64,000 bases of DNA from Cladorhizidae sp. MBARI D1340-BT2 (GCA_028752905.1 JAQNBH010000002.1:16829430-16893429); one strand, 5' to 3'. Shown: positions 33,431 to 46,559, counted from the stretch's first letter. A program made the numbers and translations. Notes: generated by a model not told the origin, from the sequence alone.

Positions 33431-33592
33431 TGTCAATAATAGGCACACAACACATTGTGTTTGCTCCTAGTAATAATAGGCACACAACACATTGTGTTTG
33501 TTCCTAGTAATAATAGGCACACAACTCATTGTGTTTGCTCCTAGTAATAATAGGCCCACAACACATTGAGTTTGCTCCTAGTATTAAAAACT
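33431..33592. repeat. 37-bp tandem array, unit B (about 4 copies)
   Basis: Same unit as at 13087: AATAATAGGCACACAACACA followed by TTGTGTTTGCTCCTAGT. It starts at the end of the Tigger frame. Confidence 0.85.
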
Positions 33593-34289
33593 ACCCAGGA
33601 GGGTCTGCTTTGCTTGCCAATTAATTGAGCAGCCACCTAAAATCGAGCATCGAGCATCACGTTACTGTGAGCATCTTGTACTGGAGTGCAGTATTTCCTA
33701 CTAACCTTATAATAGCCACCTCTTGGAATCACCTGAGGCTATAGCTATAAGCCCTTTGGCTTTTAGTTCCTAACTATGGCTTTGGAATACCCCTGGCCTT
33801 AAGGCTGATTCCAGGATCAAGATGTGGAATTGGTTCTACTCACTAGGAACATTTCATGGAGTCAGTCATACACACTGGGACATTCCAGGATCAAAATGTG
33901 GAGTCAGTTATACACACCTGGGACACTCCAGGATCAAGATGTGGAGTCTGTAATACTCGCTACATGCCTAAGAAAGGTTAGGACTGTAGCTTTGCACTAG
34001 CTACATGTTTTTACTAGCAATGTCTGAAGTTAGTTCTCAAATGCAACATTATACGGACTGAACAGTAGCTAGTTACTATTGCCGTTTCAAAGATCATTTT
34101 CAGCTTAGAGGGAGGACCAAACCATTTTTGTGGTTTTGTTCTTAAAAAACTTTCTAATGTTTCGTCCATTTTCAATAATTTAGGTTTTTTTTGCGCTTTA
34201 CAAGATTATGTTGCAATCAACTTTGACTTCACTCACTTGCAATGACACTGAGGGCATTACTTATGTACTTCACACTGCAAATGTAAGTC
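33593..34289. other. Spacer, unit B
   Basis: Counterpart of 13241-13945, including three copies of the 43-bp CCAGGATCAAGATGTGGAGT unit. No gene. Confidence 0.45.
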
Positions 34290-34498
34290 ATCAATACTTG
34301 CCACATGTGTTGCCATCAGAGTACCCACTGTTACAGTGAACACATGTGTTGCTATCAGAGTACCCACCGATACAGTGAACACATGTTTTACTATCAGAGT
34401 ACCCACTAATACAGTGAACACATGTGTGGCTATCAGAATACCCACAGATACAGTGAACACATGTGTTGCTATCAGAATACCCACCGATACAGTGAATG
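34290..34498. repeat. 39-bp tandem array, unit B (5 copies)
   Basis: Same as at 13946. The reverse frame 34291-34506 reads five 13-residue repeats of the form GYSDSNTCVHCIG without a break. Confidence 0.85.
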
Positions 34499-35110
34499 AT
34501 GATCACTTTCTATTTCTTCTACTAGCCCATTTTTATTGCTGGCAGGTGAAGTGAGCACATAGATGGGACTCAATTGCATGACGATGGAAAAACTGATTAT
34601 TCATACGATAGGGGTTTTCAGATGACAGGGGGGAAATTACTGAGTTAGAAGCAGTTCTACATCCTCAATGCATTTCCATGGTAAACCATTCTATTCATGC
34701 TCTTATCGTCCAATTCTCAATCAGTATATAACAAAAAGGCACAAACTCAGCAATAATGAACTGAAACTTGATCAGTGAATGTTTGGAAATAAAACATGCT
34801 CTTTTGAAGACATTAATATATAGTCTGATCTTCCCTTAAAACATATCCCAACCTAGAGCTAGTCTAATGTGGTCGTTTTTGCAATGCAAATATCTTTCTA
34901 GTTAAAACGCGGTATATTAGAAACATCTATATGGGGAGACATTAGGAGCTATCTGGAATTAATCATCACTGAACAGAGAAGACAGTTACAACTCCCCAGC
35001 CATATACCATCGGGTGCTGTGGGCAGCTAACACATCCCTAGCAGTCGCGTGATTACCACCATGAGAATGCATCCAGCTGATGAAAACCAATGAAGGAAGG
35101 AAAAAGCTCT
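34499..35110. other. Spacer, unit B, up to the B/C-specific block
   Basis: Counterpart of 14151-14766. No gene. Confidence 0.45.
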
Positions 35111-35320
35111 TAATTAGCTATATAATTATTCGTGTGATTATCATTGCTCTCATATAATTAATTCTCAGATCCCTGAGGAAAAGATGATTCTCCAACAATA
35201 AAAATAATGTCTAGCACAATAAATTTCATAATAACCTAGACACATATGTAGTTTGCTGATGAAGGCTATAAATAGTGCTCAATGCTGTGTTAAAGCAGAG
35301 CTATTGAATAGTAGTAATAG

Positions 35321-35386
35321 AAAAGTACTGGGATGGCTAGTCCTACTATAGTTTGATGCGAATGCAATCGCATGAAACTATAGTAG
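35321..35386. repeat. Palindromic element, right arm truncated (unit B)
   Basis: The left arm (35321-35354) and loop equal those of the full palindrome in C (63813-63900). Only the first 12 bases of the right arm remain before the sequence diverges. Confidence 0.75.
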
Positions 35387-36253
35387 CTACTACTGAGGAA
35401 CACTATTAATCATTTATCGTTTGTATTATTTTAATTTGATTATCAGTGATAACTATCAATTTAATTTCTGTTTCTGGGCTAATTTGTGCTCAATCTATTA
35501 GGTATGTATATATGAGTTAGCTCATTATTAACTTATAATGGCAGTCGGCTTGGGACCCTCCCCTCTTATGTCAAGTAGTTTGCACAGCAATAACCAACTT
35601 TATAGATTCTGGCCAAGCTTTTGACCAGCACTTTGGGTTGTCTTCAGGTCATCAGAATGATCGCCCCTGGTGGTGGTGCAGGTCATGTGACTCCTGGTGT
35701 TGATTGGGATCATAAAGGTAGTCCCAAGCGATTGGCAGTCACCCATACCCAGGAAATATCAGGGAGGGTATCTTCAAGAGGAATGCAACTAAAATCATGA
35801 TGATGGATACGCACTAACACTCATTTACAAGGCACTAGTCCCAAACAAACCAAGCGAGCCCAACACGGTCCCATGAGGGCATGTGGACTCTCAACTGGAG
35901 GGTGGGTCACAACACCAATAAATTCTGCCAGTTCTTAAGACCCCACACCACCACGAGGGGGAGCCACAAGTGAAAGCTGAAAACGACTAAGTACAAGTCA
36001 AAAGTTCATCTAGGGTCTACAAACACAGCTCCTGAATGAATCCATCCTAACCACATAACTAACTAGGTGATGTTCAAATAGTACAGCAGATAGGTGTATG
36101 AATTGTGCTATTGACAATACCTGTATGAAAGATGCTATAGGGCCATTGCTGATTCATCCCGTGACAAAAATGGTAGCCGTTTTTCAAAATGGCCGGCCCA
36201 AACTCGTGTGAATTCTTTGTCGTACTGTGCAACTTTCTTGCCATTACTGCCAC

Positions 36254-36815
<562 letters not shown>

Positions 36816-36829
36816 CTCCTCTTTGGCTG

Positions 36830-37053
36830 TCTCCCCCCCATTTTTTTGTGCCAATTGGGATAGAGACGGCTGGTTCATTTGGCAAGTCTGCAGGTCATTT
36901 CTTTTTGGATTTGGGTAACAGTCTCAAACGGGAAATGGATGATCCCCTCTCCTCCTTTTTCCTTTCCCAGCAGATTGCAGTAGCCATTCAGCGAGGTAAT
37001 ACTGCAGCTTGGCTGGTGCCTTTAGTTGTAATGACGATTATTTTTTATAAGTA
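36830..37053 (+). pseudogene. Reverse-transcriptase protein C-terminal remnant
   Basis: The + frame gives FVPIGIETAGSFGKSAGHFF, then DLGNSLKREMDDPLSSFFLS and QQIAVAIQRGNTAAWL. It matches the C-terminal tail I recall from many invertebrate retroelement proteins (PIAVETSGVFGP, then L-RIAVAVQRGNAAAV). It follows the AAT tract directly, so the microsatellite may have grown inside or beside the element. Confidence 0.55.
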
Positions 37054-37173
37054 GTCTATTAAGATATATTGTTTTAATGTTTGTTTGTTATTCTGTTTAT
37101 TGGACATTGTATTTAATATCTACTTCTTATTTTTGTATTTTAGATTAGTGAATTGAGAGAACAACAAAAAAAA

Positions 37174-37260
37174 TAATAGTAATACTACTATTTCTACCAC
37201 TACTACTACTACTACTACTAATACTACTACTACTGCTACTACTACTACTACTAATAATAA
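37174..37260. repeat. (TAC)n microsatellite
   Basis: TAC repeats with a few TAA and TGC interruptions, between the reverse-transcriptase remnant and the next fossil frame. Confidence 0.9.
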
Positions 37261-37261
37261 A

Positions 37262-38260
37262 ATGGTGATAGATCTTTGCAGATATGCCAGGTGGTGGAAG
37301 TGGGCTGGTATATTGGGTCTAGACCACACAAACCATTCAAGCATCTTGTGGACACTGCACGAGCTAGGACTGTGTATCTCATATGACGGTATGATGGGTA
37401 TCTCGACTAAGCTAGGCAACAAGATCAGCAGTTGCATATGGAGAAAGCCGTCTGTCCTCCTGAGCTTAGAAGTGGTCTTATCTCAACTTCTGCAGTTGAG
37501 AACATTGACCACAACCCCAGCTCTATTAGTGCACGTGATACCTTCTATATAACTGCGCACTCTCTGTTTCAACACACCGACAAGGAAAGCAGTGGAGTTG
37601 CTCTGGTTGTTGTCCAACTGTGTGATGGTTCTGCTACCAAGGGATGGTCGCACAACCCTGACGCCTACACTACCATCCCTCCCACTATTCTTGTCAGACA
37701 AGATCTGCCTCTTCGAAAGCAAGACGGTCCAAACAAAGCAGACTGTCAACTCACATCACAAGCCATGAATGTGGGTACGTTTAAAAGGTACATTTGAGTT
37801 TTTGTAACAGTTTTATTTTTATTTCACAGATGGCCAGAACATTTGAGAAGGGTATATACTGGATAGAGACATGGAATGAAATAATCTCCTGGGCTGCATA
37901 CCATGGCATCCACCAAGCAGCATTACCAGAAGGTAATGTGTGGCACTCAATTCCTGCCTCTCTTCCAAAACAAGGCCAAGTCAGTGGCCATGGTTTGCCA
38001 CTCCATGGACATTGTGAAGACAGCAGCTGAAGTCTTGAATCCTGTCAGGAGCTAATCATGATATGCAATTAGCCACTCTATACACTTGCCAAGGAAATCC
38101 AATGGAGTTGCAGGAACTCATGGAAGAAGATTACTTTGTCGCGATGTTTGGTGGATTACACATTGAGATGACAGCTCTCAAGGTACTTCGAGATCTTTTA
38201 TATGATGGTGGGTGGACTGGATGTTTGTAGTAATGGCTGGAAACACATAGAATTCCATGC
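37262..38260 (+). pseudogene. Fossil of a repeated invertebrate gene family of unknown function
   Basis: Broken + frames read LHELGLCISYDGMMGISTKL, then EKAVCPPELRSGLISTSAVE, NIDHNPSSISARDTFYITAH, ISWAAYHGIHQ, a NKAKSVAMVCHSMDIVKTAA-like segment and FGGLHIEMTALKVL. I recall the same order in large families of uncharacterised cnidarian and sponge proteins linked to mobile elements. Splice-like AG (37827) and stops make it multi-exon or broken. Function unknown. Confidence 0.5.
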
Positions 38261-38750
38261 TGTGGGAAGGTTCAGTATTCAACGAAATAATGTTTGTAGT
38301 AATGGATGGCACACACATGGTATTCTATGGCTTACAATTGTGGTTATGCACCATAGTTTCTGCATACTTCACCAGATATATGGTTAGAAATAATATGCAT
38401 TGGTCTCTCTGAATGCGCACTTTTGAATGTTGCACAGGTATACCCTTGCTCAAGTTACGTGCACATTTATACCGGAATGACGTACTGTGGCAGTCTCGTT
38501 GTAACCTCAATGAGATTGATAATATTCATTACTTCTGTGCAACGATCGTGAAACCAGAGTCCTTCTTGAACGTGCTCAAAATAATGTGATCTTTTCTTCT
38601 AAGATAGCTTGGAAAGTGTTTTCCCTTCTGTCCACGCAAGTGGAATGTCACACCGCCTGGTAAAAAAAGCATGGTTCTACATTGCCACGCCCATCCGCCT
38701 GGAACCGACTGCCATTTTGTTTGAGTTGTTCTCTTCGTATCTTTGTAGTG

Positions 38751-38930
38751 ATGGCTTCTAAGCTTGCTAATGATGGACGAGTAAAGAATCTGCTGGAAAT
38801 ATTAGCCAACGCCAAATCCAGTTTGCAAATAGGTCACGACGTGCCCCAGGATTTGGAAAGCTCCGACACAGATGATGAAACGGTGGATCCCACCTTCGAC
38901 TTAAGACCCCAGCATGAAGCCAGACACTGA
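38751..38930 (+). CDS. Short acidic ORF of unknown function, unit B (59 aa)
   Basis: Identical in protein to the frame at 15036-15215, including the optional upstream start (38682). It stops 40-60 bases before the minisatellite. The caution given for unit A applies. Confidence 0.35.
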   Translation: MASKLANDGRVKNLLEILANAKSSLQIGHDVPQDLESSDTDDETVDPTFDLRPQHEARH

Positions 38931-38970
38931 CTGCCTTTCTGTGAAGATCGGTCTACCCATTCGAAGCAGG

Positions 38971-39825
38971 AAGACAGGAGCAGGAAGACAGGACCTGGAG
39001 CATGAAGACAGCACCAGGAGCAGGAAGACAGCTCCAGGAGCAGTAAGACAGCACCAGGAGCAGGAAGACAGGACCAGGAGCAGGAAGATAGGGCCAGGAG
39101 CAGGAAGACAAGGTCAGGATCAGGAAGACAGGGCCAGGAGCTGGAAGACAAGACCAGGAGCAGGAAGATAGGGCCAGGAGCAGGAAGACAGGGCCAGGAG
39201 CAGGAAGACAGAGCCAGGAGCAGGAAGACAGGACCAGGAGCAGGAAGACAGGGCCAGGAGTAGGAAGACAGGACAAGGAGCAGGAAGATAGGGCAAGGAG
39301 CAGGAAGATAGCTCCAGGAGCAGGAAGACGGGGCCAGGAGCAGGAAGACGGGACCAGGAGCAGGAAGACAGGGCCAGGAGCAGGAAGACAGGGCCAGGAG
39401 CAGGAAGACAGGGCCAGGAGCAGGAAGACAGGGCCAGGAGCAGGAAGACAGGGCCAGGAGCAGGAAGTCAGGACCCGGAGCAGGAAGACAGGGCCAGGAG
39501 CAGGAAGACAGGGCCAGGAGCAGGAAGACAGGACCATGAGCAGAAAGACAGGGCCAGGAGCAGGAAGGCAGGTCCAGAAGCAGGAAAACAGGACCAGGAG
39601 CAGGAAAACTGGACCAGGAGCAGGAAGGCAGGACCAGGAGCAGGAAGACAGGGCCAGGAGCAGGAAGACAGGGCCAGGAGCAGGAAGAGAGGGGCAGGAG
39701 CAGGAAGACAGGGCCAGGAGCAGCAGGAGCAGGAAGACAGGGCCGGGAGCAGGAAAACAGGACTAGGAGAAGGAAGACAGGACACTAGGAGCAGGAAGGC
39801 AGGACCAGGAAGATAGGACCTGGCT
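38971..39825. repeat. 20-bp minisatellite, unit B (about 43 copies)
   Basis: Same AGGAGCAGGAAGACAGGGCC unit as A. The variant order equals A from the left edge for about 450 bp. It then skips to blocks matching A near 16500 and 17130 onward, so the two arrays differ by internal gains or losses rather than by end growth. Confidence 0.95.
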
Positions 39826-40044
39826 CGGCCATTTTCCTTCCTTTATTTCCAACTGAGATCCCTGCTAAGTTGAGGCAAAAATTCTTAACAGAGAAGACAG
39901 AATTATGGAGAAGTTCCTGGGAGCACACAATGTCCTTACTGGCAATCTGGTGTGCTCTGGTGGTGATAATGACACTATCAACAAGAATGCAATAATTTAC
40001 TAGTACATCTTTTCTTGTAGATTGGAGGAGAGAAGGTAGTCGAG

Positions 40045-40312
40045 GAATACATGACACTAGCTAGCTATAACATATCTGTGTTGCAGTATCCTACAATAGG
40101 CTAGCTATAACATATCTGTGCTGCAGTATACTATGTATACCACAATACATAACACTAGCCAGTTATAACATATCTGTGTTGCAGTATCCTATGTAGACTA
40201 CAATACATGACACTAGCTAGCCATAAAATATTTGTGTTGCAGTACTCTATGTAGACTACAGTACATGATACTAGCTAGTTATAATATATTTGTGTTGCAG
40301 TATCATATATAG
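40045..40312. repeat. ~60-bp tandem array, unit B (about 4 copies)
   Basis: Same CTAGCTAGCTATAACATATC-containing unit as at 17565. The array is shorter. Confidence 0.8.
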
Positions 40313-40492
40313 ACAGACTGATCGCTTTTAATCACTAGTTGTGTGAGTTCTGGAATTTTTGATGTTCCACTCATCCTAATAATGTTTCTATTGACCATAG
40401 TAGCCAAGGCTGAATAAAGTGATTGTTGAATCCTCACAAACTTGAACTCATGAGCTTGGTATATAGCCAGACTCACATGCCAAAGGAAAAAG

Positions 40493-40786
40493 GTGATATT
40501 TACTTATAAGGAAACAAATGTTGTAGCTACTGTGAGAAACCAAATTTATTCAAGCATTTTCTCTGCACAGCTCCAGAGAGCTGATGCAGGTGGCACTGAT
40601 AGGCCTTTTCCCTGCATGCTGCCTGATCCTGTTAAGTCTATTACACTAAACCCAAATGCTCCAAGCTACTTTAAACCTAACAGCACACTCACACTACATT
40701 TTGTTGCCCCCAAAGATAAAACCAAGAAAAAGGACAACATTACTTTCTTTCCCAAATTAGGTCAGGAGCAACATCGAGAGAGTTGA
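40493..40786 (+). other. Unidentified 97-codon open frame, unit B
   Basis: The frame starts MIFTYKETNVVATVRNQIYS and ends in a basic region (APKDKTKKKDNITFFPKLGQ). Unit A has the same sequence with a frame-breaking indel. No family recognised; coding status doubtful. Confidence 0.3.
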
Positions 40787-41259
40787 TTAATCGAGAAAGC
40801 TATTATAAAAAGGAATAGTAAGCAGTCACTGCAACAATTATCATTTTTCTTGAGCTGTGATTTGGCTGGCAGTGGTCATCAGTGGGTATGTATGCTCGTA
40901 GTGCATTTATTGTGTTGACAGTTCATACCACTCCGACAGGATATAGTTAAAGCATATTTACCGATGATAAAACATGCTTATTGAATCTGCTAGCAGTATA
41001 GTCCTAATGTATCGAGCTTTCATCCGAAGTACTATTTCGTACCGTCCCTCTCTGCTGGTGCAGTCCAAGAACAGCGAGTTTTGATGGTAAGGGGTCATCT
41101 AATTCAATTAACATAGCTAGTTTTTTAAGCATGAGTGAGTGTATGTGTGTAGATATAAATATACATCATCATTGTTGTAAATTTTGGATAGTACATATAT
41201 AGATGCATACTGTAGCTGCTACAGCTGCCATTCCAGACACAAGTCTTAATTAAGTCTGA
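40787..41259. other. Spacer, unit B
   Basis: Counterpart of 18367-18842. No gene. Confidence 0.4.
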
Positions 41260-42650
41260 ATCCAAATGATCAAGTCGCATGTTGATGATGATGGTAACTG
41301 AGGATTATGCATGCAAACTAGTGTAGGGGAATGGCTAAATCCAAGCGGAGGAATGCGATCAGCTCCTGAAAAAAGTCAAACAGATCCTCCAGCGAACATC
41401 CAATGTCACCATCTATATAAACACCAAGCATAAATATAGAATTATAAAGCCAAGAATATTAGTAGCCGAGAACAAAGGCTTATAAGAAGCTATTTAGTTC
41501 AAGTGCATTTTAGCCTAGAAAAAAACACTTTTATAAACATTGCAGAACTCACCAACACAATAAGTATTTGGAGGAACCTTTACCTTTTAAAATAAAGGTA
41601 CACAGCATAATACACATTTCATAAATATTATTGGATATGGTAAAGTTCTCCTTAAAAACTTGTGGTCAATATTGACAAATTCCAGTTTCCTTTTTTTGAT
41701 GAGTCAATTTTAATATCCCGTAAAACCATTTTTGTTGCTGGTATAAACTTTGTATAGCTATAAAGCATTTTCATTCTACATCTTTCATAGCAAATTAACG
41801 CAAAAATTGTGTACAACATTTTTCTGATAAATTATTCTTGCACATATGATCTTTAGTCACAGAATAAACAACATCTTCACCAAAAGATACTTTTTGGAAC
41901 ACTATTCCACTTCCATGTAAGTTATGACTTTCAAATTACCTAAGTGTTGGAGAATAACTGCTACCTGTACTTTTACTTGTTAGATCAACAACTTCATTCC
42001 TATGAGACACACATTACTCTACCATCATTTACATATAACTAGTACATTATATACCTGCAACATGAAGTCACATGATCAACTAACATCTCTATACCGAACA
42101 TCATTCCACATTTCAAGCTTTTTCTTTAGGCAATTTTTATAGAAATATTACGTGATCTACTGAGACAAAAATGTTAATTCACCCCACCAGGCAAATTGAA
42201 TATGAGAGAGATATCCAGATCTTGTTGTAGATGACGAATATATGTGCGAAAAAAATCCAACCCATTTTTAAGCAGATCTGGAGATGATAGTGTAGTTGCT
42301 GACAACTTTTCCAAATTACTTTAATTAGGAGCACACTTAAAAAACACAAATCCCTTAAAGTTAGAAAATGGTCATAGAGTAGATCCCTAAAACTGTCAGA
42401 ATTGATTTGCAACTCATAAAAAAACGATTTCTTTCTCCCCAATACCAGCCCGAAGTAGCTCATCTTTTTCAGTATCTGTTGTTGGTATCTGTGTTTGGCC
42501 AAGCACACAAACTTATGCTTCCAAACACATTTAGGGTTATTGCAATCGTTGACTAGCTTTTCAACAGTGAAGATACTTCTTCTCTCAATTTCCTCCTTAG
42601 TGGTTTATTTTTATTGAGCACTATATAACAAGCACCAATCAGCTGCAGCC
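41260..42650 (-). pseudogene. HECT-type E3 ligase pseudogene, unit B (C-terminus deleted)
   Basis: Same gene fossil as at 18939-20450. It lacks the 8-bp CCCCATTC insertion, so GADRIPPL to LPSSSTCDLI reads in one frame. The end of the C-lobe, including the DDFGGV stop region, is removed by a ~180-bp deletion. The upstream block (42179-42508) holds FRDLLYDHFLTLRD. The LTR retrotransposon has inserted just beyond its upstream end. Confidence 0.58.
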
Positions 42651-42679
42651 ATTACTATGAGTATATAATATTAAGTGCA

Positions 42680-42865
42680 TAGACAATACTCACTCTTACC
42701 TAGCCCATACCATATCACTACGTACGACCCTTCACCCGATTGATGACCCCTTACCTCGCGCATGCCCCATGACATACACTCAATTGATGCACACATCTCA
42801 TGCAGATAATAACTATATTCAATCCTCTTTGATCTGACATCGAGATGGTGCATTGCACTTAACTA
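42680..42865 (+). repeat. 5' LTR (186 bp)
   Basis: It begins TAGACAATACTCACTC and ends GCACTTAACTA. It differs from the 3' LTR by a 9-bp net indel near 42710 and a few substitutions. Confidence 0.92.
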
Positions 42866-42947
42866 TGTGTGCATCAATTCAGTCAGCGTAGCATTTGATA
42901 GTTGCTAGAGACTCCACCGGCAAAAGTACTGGCTAGGGGATCGTCCA

Positions 42948-44035
42948 GTGTCGAAATCCCAATTACTGCCCACCACCCTCATGGCAGTGAACTGCCCCTA
43001 CCCGGGCTGCGACTTTGCCACACCGGATGGGACGCCCCCAGTAGTGGTGGCCGCCCTACTGAATGGCCACATGCTGGTTCATAGTCAAGCTGCCAGGACT
43101 AAACCAACGCCTGTCCGCCGCCCAGAGGTCACAGCCCGAGGGACCACTGAGGGGTGGCACTATTTCTTAACCAGATGGAGGGCCTACTCCCTCGCCGTCC
43201 ATCTGGCTGGCCCCGACGTGGCAATCCAACTGCTGGAGTGCTTAGATTCCAAGCTGAGACGTGACGTCACACGGAACATTGTGGGTCCCTTACCTATAGA
43301 GGAGCATACCGAAGCAGACCTCCTGGTAGCCATCAAAGCCCTCGCTGTCCGGGAGGAAAACCCGAAGGTCGCCCGTGTTGCGCTCCAGAATGGTCCAGGA
43401 CCGGGGGGGAGCCCATCCGCTCCTTTGCTGCCAGGCTCTGCGGCCAAGCGGAAGTCTGCATGTTCGTCAAGAAATGCTCGGGTTGCGACGTGGTAAATAA
43501 CCAGGGGGAGTAGAGGGTCGCAGATCAGCTCTGCGTTGGTCTCGCCGACCCCGACATCCAGGAGGACCTCCTCAAAGACACCAACCAGGCCATGACCGTG
43601 GAGGAGACAATAAGATTTGTTGAGGTGAGGGCTGCGGGCAAGCGGTCCGCGGTCACCATCACGACACCCACCTCGGCAAACCTTATTATCGACGAGGAGG
43701 CTGACCATGAAGCTGCCCTCCGGAGTGGTTACAGGCAACAACAGCGCCCACCCACCCCACGATCATCCGTGAGAGACCCCACCAGCAAACCAAACCGCCT
43801 GCAGCCACCACCAAGGAACCAGCCCATCCCACACAAAGGGCAACCCAACACCGGCAGGCCGCCCACTAACCCAAAGGCCACATGCTGCTTTTGTGGCAAC
43901 CAAGGCCACGGGACGAGAGCACGAACGGCCATCAGGCGCACCCAATGCCCGGCCTTTGGCTCCACCTGCTCGTCCTGTGGCCGCACCAACCATTATGCCC
44001 ACCTCTGCTGGCAAAAGCAGGCCGAGCAGGAGAGT
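42948..44035 (+). pseudogene. gag of the gypsy element (frameshifted)
   Basis: The frame opens in the C2H2-like region CPYPGCDFATPDG with a distal H-x3-H. It continues through WHYFLTRWRAYSL and LLECLDSKLRRDVTRN to ALAVREENPKVARVALQ. It shifts in a G-run near 43408 and meets a stop at 43511-43513. It resumes with DQLCVGLADPDIQEDLLKDT and ends in two zinc knuckles. The second is a perfect C-x2-C-x4-H-x4-C at CSSCGRTNHYAHLC. Gag would package the element RNA. Confidence 0.8.
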
Positions 44036-44881
44036 GCCATCACGGAGGAAACCAACACACTATCCGAGGGCTCACTACCACACCAGTCATGGGACTCGTC
44101 CACTAACACCTGGGTGCAACGTCGATCTTCACCCCAACCGAATATGCAGGTGAAGGTCTCGACTTACAAGGCAGACTACCAGGCCCATGGCCACACCTTG
44201 AGGGAAGAGCGCCACAACCTGACCACCACTGCCCTGGCCGACACTGGCTGCCAAAGCTGTCTGGCTGGACCCCTCCTGATGCGCGAACTCCACCTCCGCC
44301 CCCACGACCTCATCCCGGCCACCCTCTCCATGTCATCAGCAAGTGGCAACGCCCTCCCCATCATCGGGGCTGCCCTCCTACGGATCAAGTCTTGCCACAC
44401 CATTCGAGAGACCAGGCAGATGGTCTACTTTTGCCCTCTGGCCACCAAGCTATACCTGAGCCTGGCCACCTGCTATGACCTTGGGCTGATCGCTAAGGGG
44501 TTCCCCCTCTGTACGTCGATGCCACCTTCGGTAAACGGCACGAATACATGGGCGACCCCTGATCAGCCACTGTCACCAGCCCAGGACCTGCTGACCAGAA
44601 CTGATGACCTGCAGACCAGACCCATCCATCATGTGCCCAGACCTCCCCAGATGAACACCACAGCGGACCTGCAGGCCAAACCTCCAGGACCCCATACCAC
44701 TACTCCACCCATGGTGAGGCACACTGCACCCACCCCCCTCAGACCTTGCTCATGCCCAACCACGGCACCCCCCCCAGACAAACCCCCCTCCCTGCCCTTC
44801 CCCGGCACTGAGGAAAACCGCCACAGACTTGAGCGTCACTTGCTGGAACTATACTCAGCGAGTGCGTTTCAACGTCTGTGA
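44036..44881 (+). pseudogene. Protease region of the gypsy element
   Basis: This stays in the frame of the zinc knuckles. It contains the retropepsin active-site motif ALADTGCQSCL and a downstream hydrophobic LPIIGAALLRI stretch, then a Pro-rich linker. The frame ends at 44881, where the reverse-transcriptase part continues in another frame. Confidence 0.75.
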
Positions 44882-46265
44882 GCACCAGCCCCTCCCAATG
44901 ATGTCTGGACCCCCCTTATCCCTGAGCATCGACCCCACCGCCATCCCCAAGCCTTGCCACAATCCCATCGCCATCCCCATCCACTGGCACGATGAGGTGA
45001 AGGCCGGTCTTGACCGGGACGTCCGCCTTGGCGTGTTGGAGAAGGTCCCCCTGGGCACGCCCATCACTTGGTGCCACCGCATGGTGATTTGCACCAAGAA
45101 GAACGGGTCGCTCAGGAGGACCATCAATTTTTAACCCCTAAACCAGCACGCCACGCGCGAGACCCATCACTGCCCATCTCCATTCCACCAGGCTCGGGCC
45201 ATTCCACGCAAAACCAAGAAGACCATTTTCGACGCGTGGAATGGCTACCACTCCGTAGCACTCAACGAGAGAGATCGGCATTTCACAACATTCATTACCC
45301 CATGGGGCAGATACAGATATCTAACCACCCCCCAAGGCTACATCGCCTCGGGTGATGCCTACACGGCCAGGTACGATGCCCTCGTCGCCAACGTGGCATC
45401 CAAGACCAAGTGCATCGACGATGCACTGCTCTGGTCGGACGACATCACGGGAGCATTCCATCAGGCGGCTGAGTGGCTCCACATCTGTGCCGTGAATGGC
45501 ATCACCCTAAACGCACGCAAATTCCGATTTGCCGAGGTCACTGTCGAGTTCGCCGGATTCACCGTCACACCAACCGAGGTATGACCCGCTGACAAATACC
45601 TCCAATCGATCACTGACTTTCCAACCCCAGTAAATATCACCGACGTACGTGCCTGGTTTGGCCTTGTGAACCAGGTTTCTTACACCTTTGCAATGACTAC
45701 TTCAATGCTCCCATTCCGGGCTCTCCTGAAACCATCTACACCCTTCGAATGGACCAGCGAGCTGGCGGAAGCCTTTGCAACCTCAAAACATCACATCTGC
45801 GAGCGCATCAGGGTCGGTGTCGAAATCTTTGACAAGGACCGCCCAACCTACCTGGCGACCGACTGGAGCAAGGACGGGATCGGGTTCTGGCTGTTCCAGA
45901 AACACTGCCAGTGCCCATCTCGTGACTTGTTCTGTTGCCAGGATGGTTGGCGCGTCACCCTGGTGGGCTCGCGCTTCACCCATGCTGCTGAGTCACGATA
46001 TGCCCCTGTGGAGGGAGAAGCCCTGGCGGTAGCCGATGCCTTGGACAAGGCCCGCCACTTCGTCCTCGGGTGCAGCGACCTCGTTGTAGCAGTGGACCAC
46101 AAGCCACTGCTGAAGCTATTCGGTGATCGCTGCCTCGAGGACATACCAAACCCACGCCTCCGCAATATCAAGGAGAAGACGCTCCGGTACAGGTTCCGGA
46201 TGGTGTACATCCCTGGCGTAAGGAATCACACCAGCGATGCCCTCTCACGCCACCCATCCGGGACC
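44829..46265 (+). pseudogene. Reverse transcriptase and RNase H of the gypsy element (broken)
   Basis: The RT segment (WCHRMVICTKKNGSLRRTIN, then a stop at 45132; FDAWNGYHSVAL; RYRYLTTPQGYIASGDAYTA) contains CIDDALLW at about 45411 in place of the usual YVDD box. RNase H follows with YLATDWSKDGIGFWL, EGEALAVADALD and VAVDHKPLLKLF, and ends near VRNHTSDALSRHP. Stops at 45132 and 45583 and frame changes interrupt it. Confidence 0.82.
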
Positions 46266-46380
46266 CGAACACCACCACGACTCCACCTCCCAGATGACAT
46301 CCCAGCACCCAGCCCTGCCTGCCCAGGAAGCCAGGACTCAGCCAACGAGGCAATCCACTGCGCCTCCCCTCAGCCCATCG

Positions 46381-46523
46381 AGGACGACGGCCTACACCAC
46401 GCAATCTGCTCAGCCATCACAACAATCCCTGTGAGCTGGGAGCAGCTCCACGAGGACGACGGCCTACACCACGCAATCTGCTCAGCCATCACAACAATCC
46501 CTGTGAGCTGGGAGCAGCTCCAA
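46381..46523 (+). repeat. 72-bp in-frame tandem duplication in pol
   Basis: The 24-codon segment starting DDGLHHAICSAITTIPVSWE is present twice in succession without breaking the frame, between RNase H and integrase. Confidence 0.9.
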
Positions 46524-46559
46524 ATCGCCACCATGGCTGACTCGACAATGCAGGACCTC

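Noticed and set aside
42671..42853. 60-codon reverse frame repeated at 48042-48266
   Set aside because: It recurs only because it lies in the two LTRs of the gypsy element.
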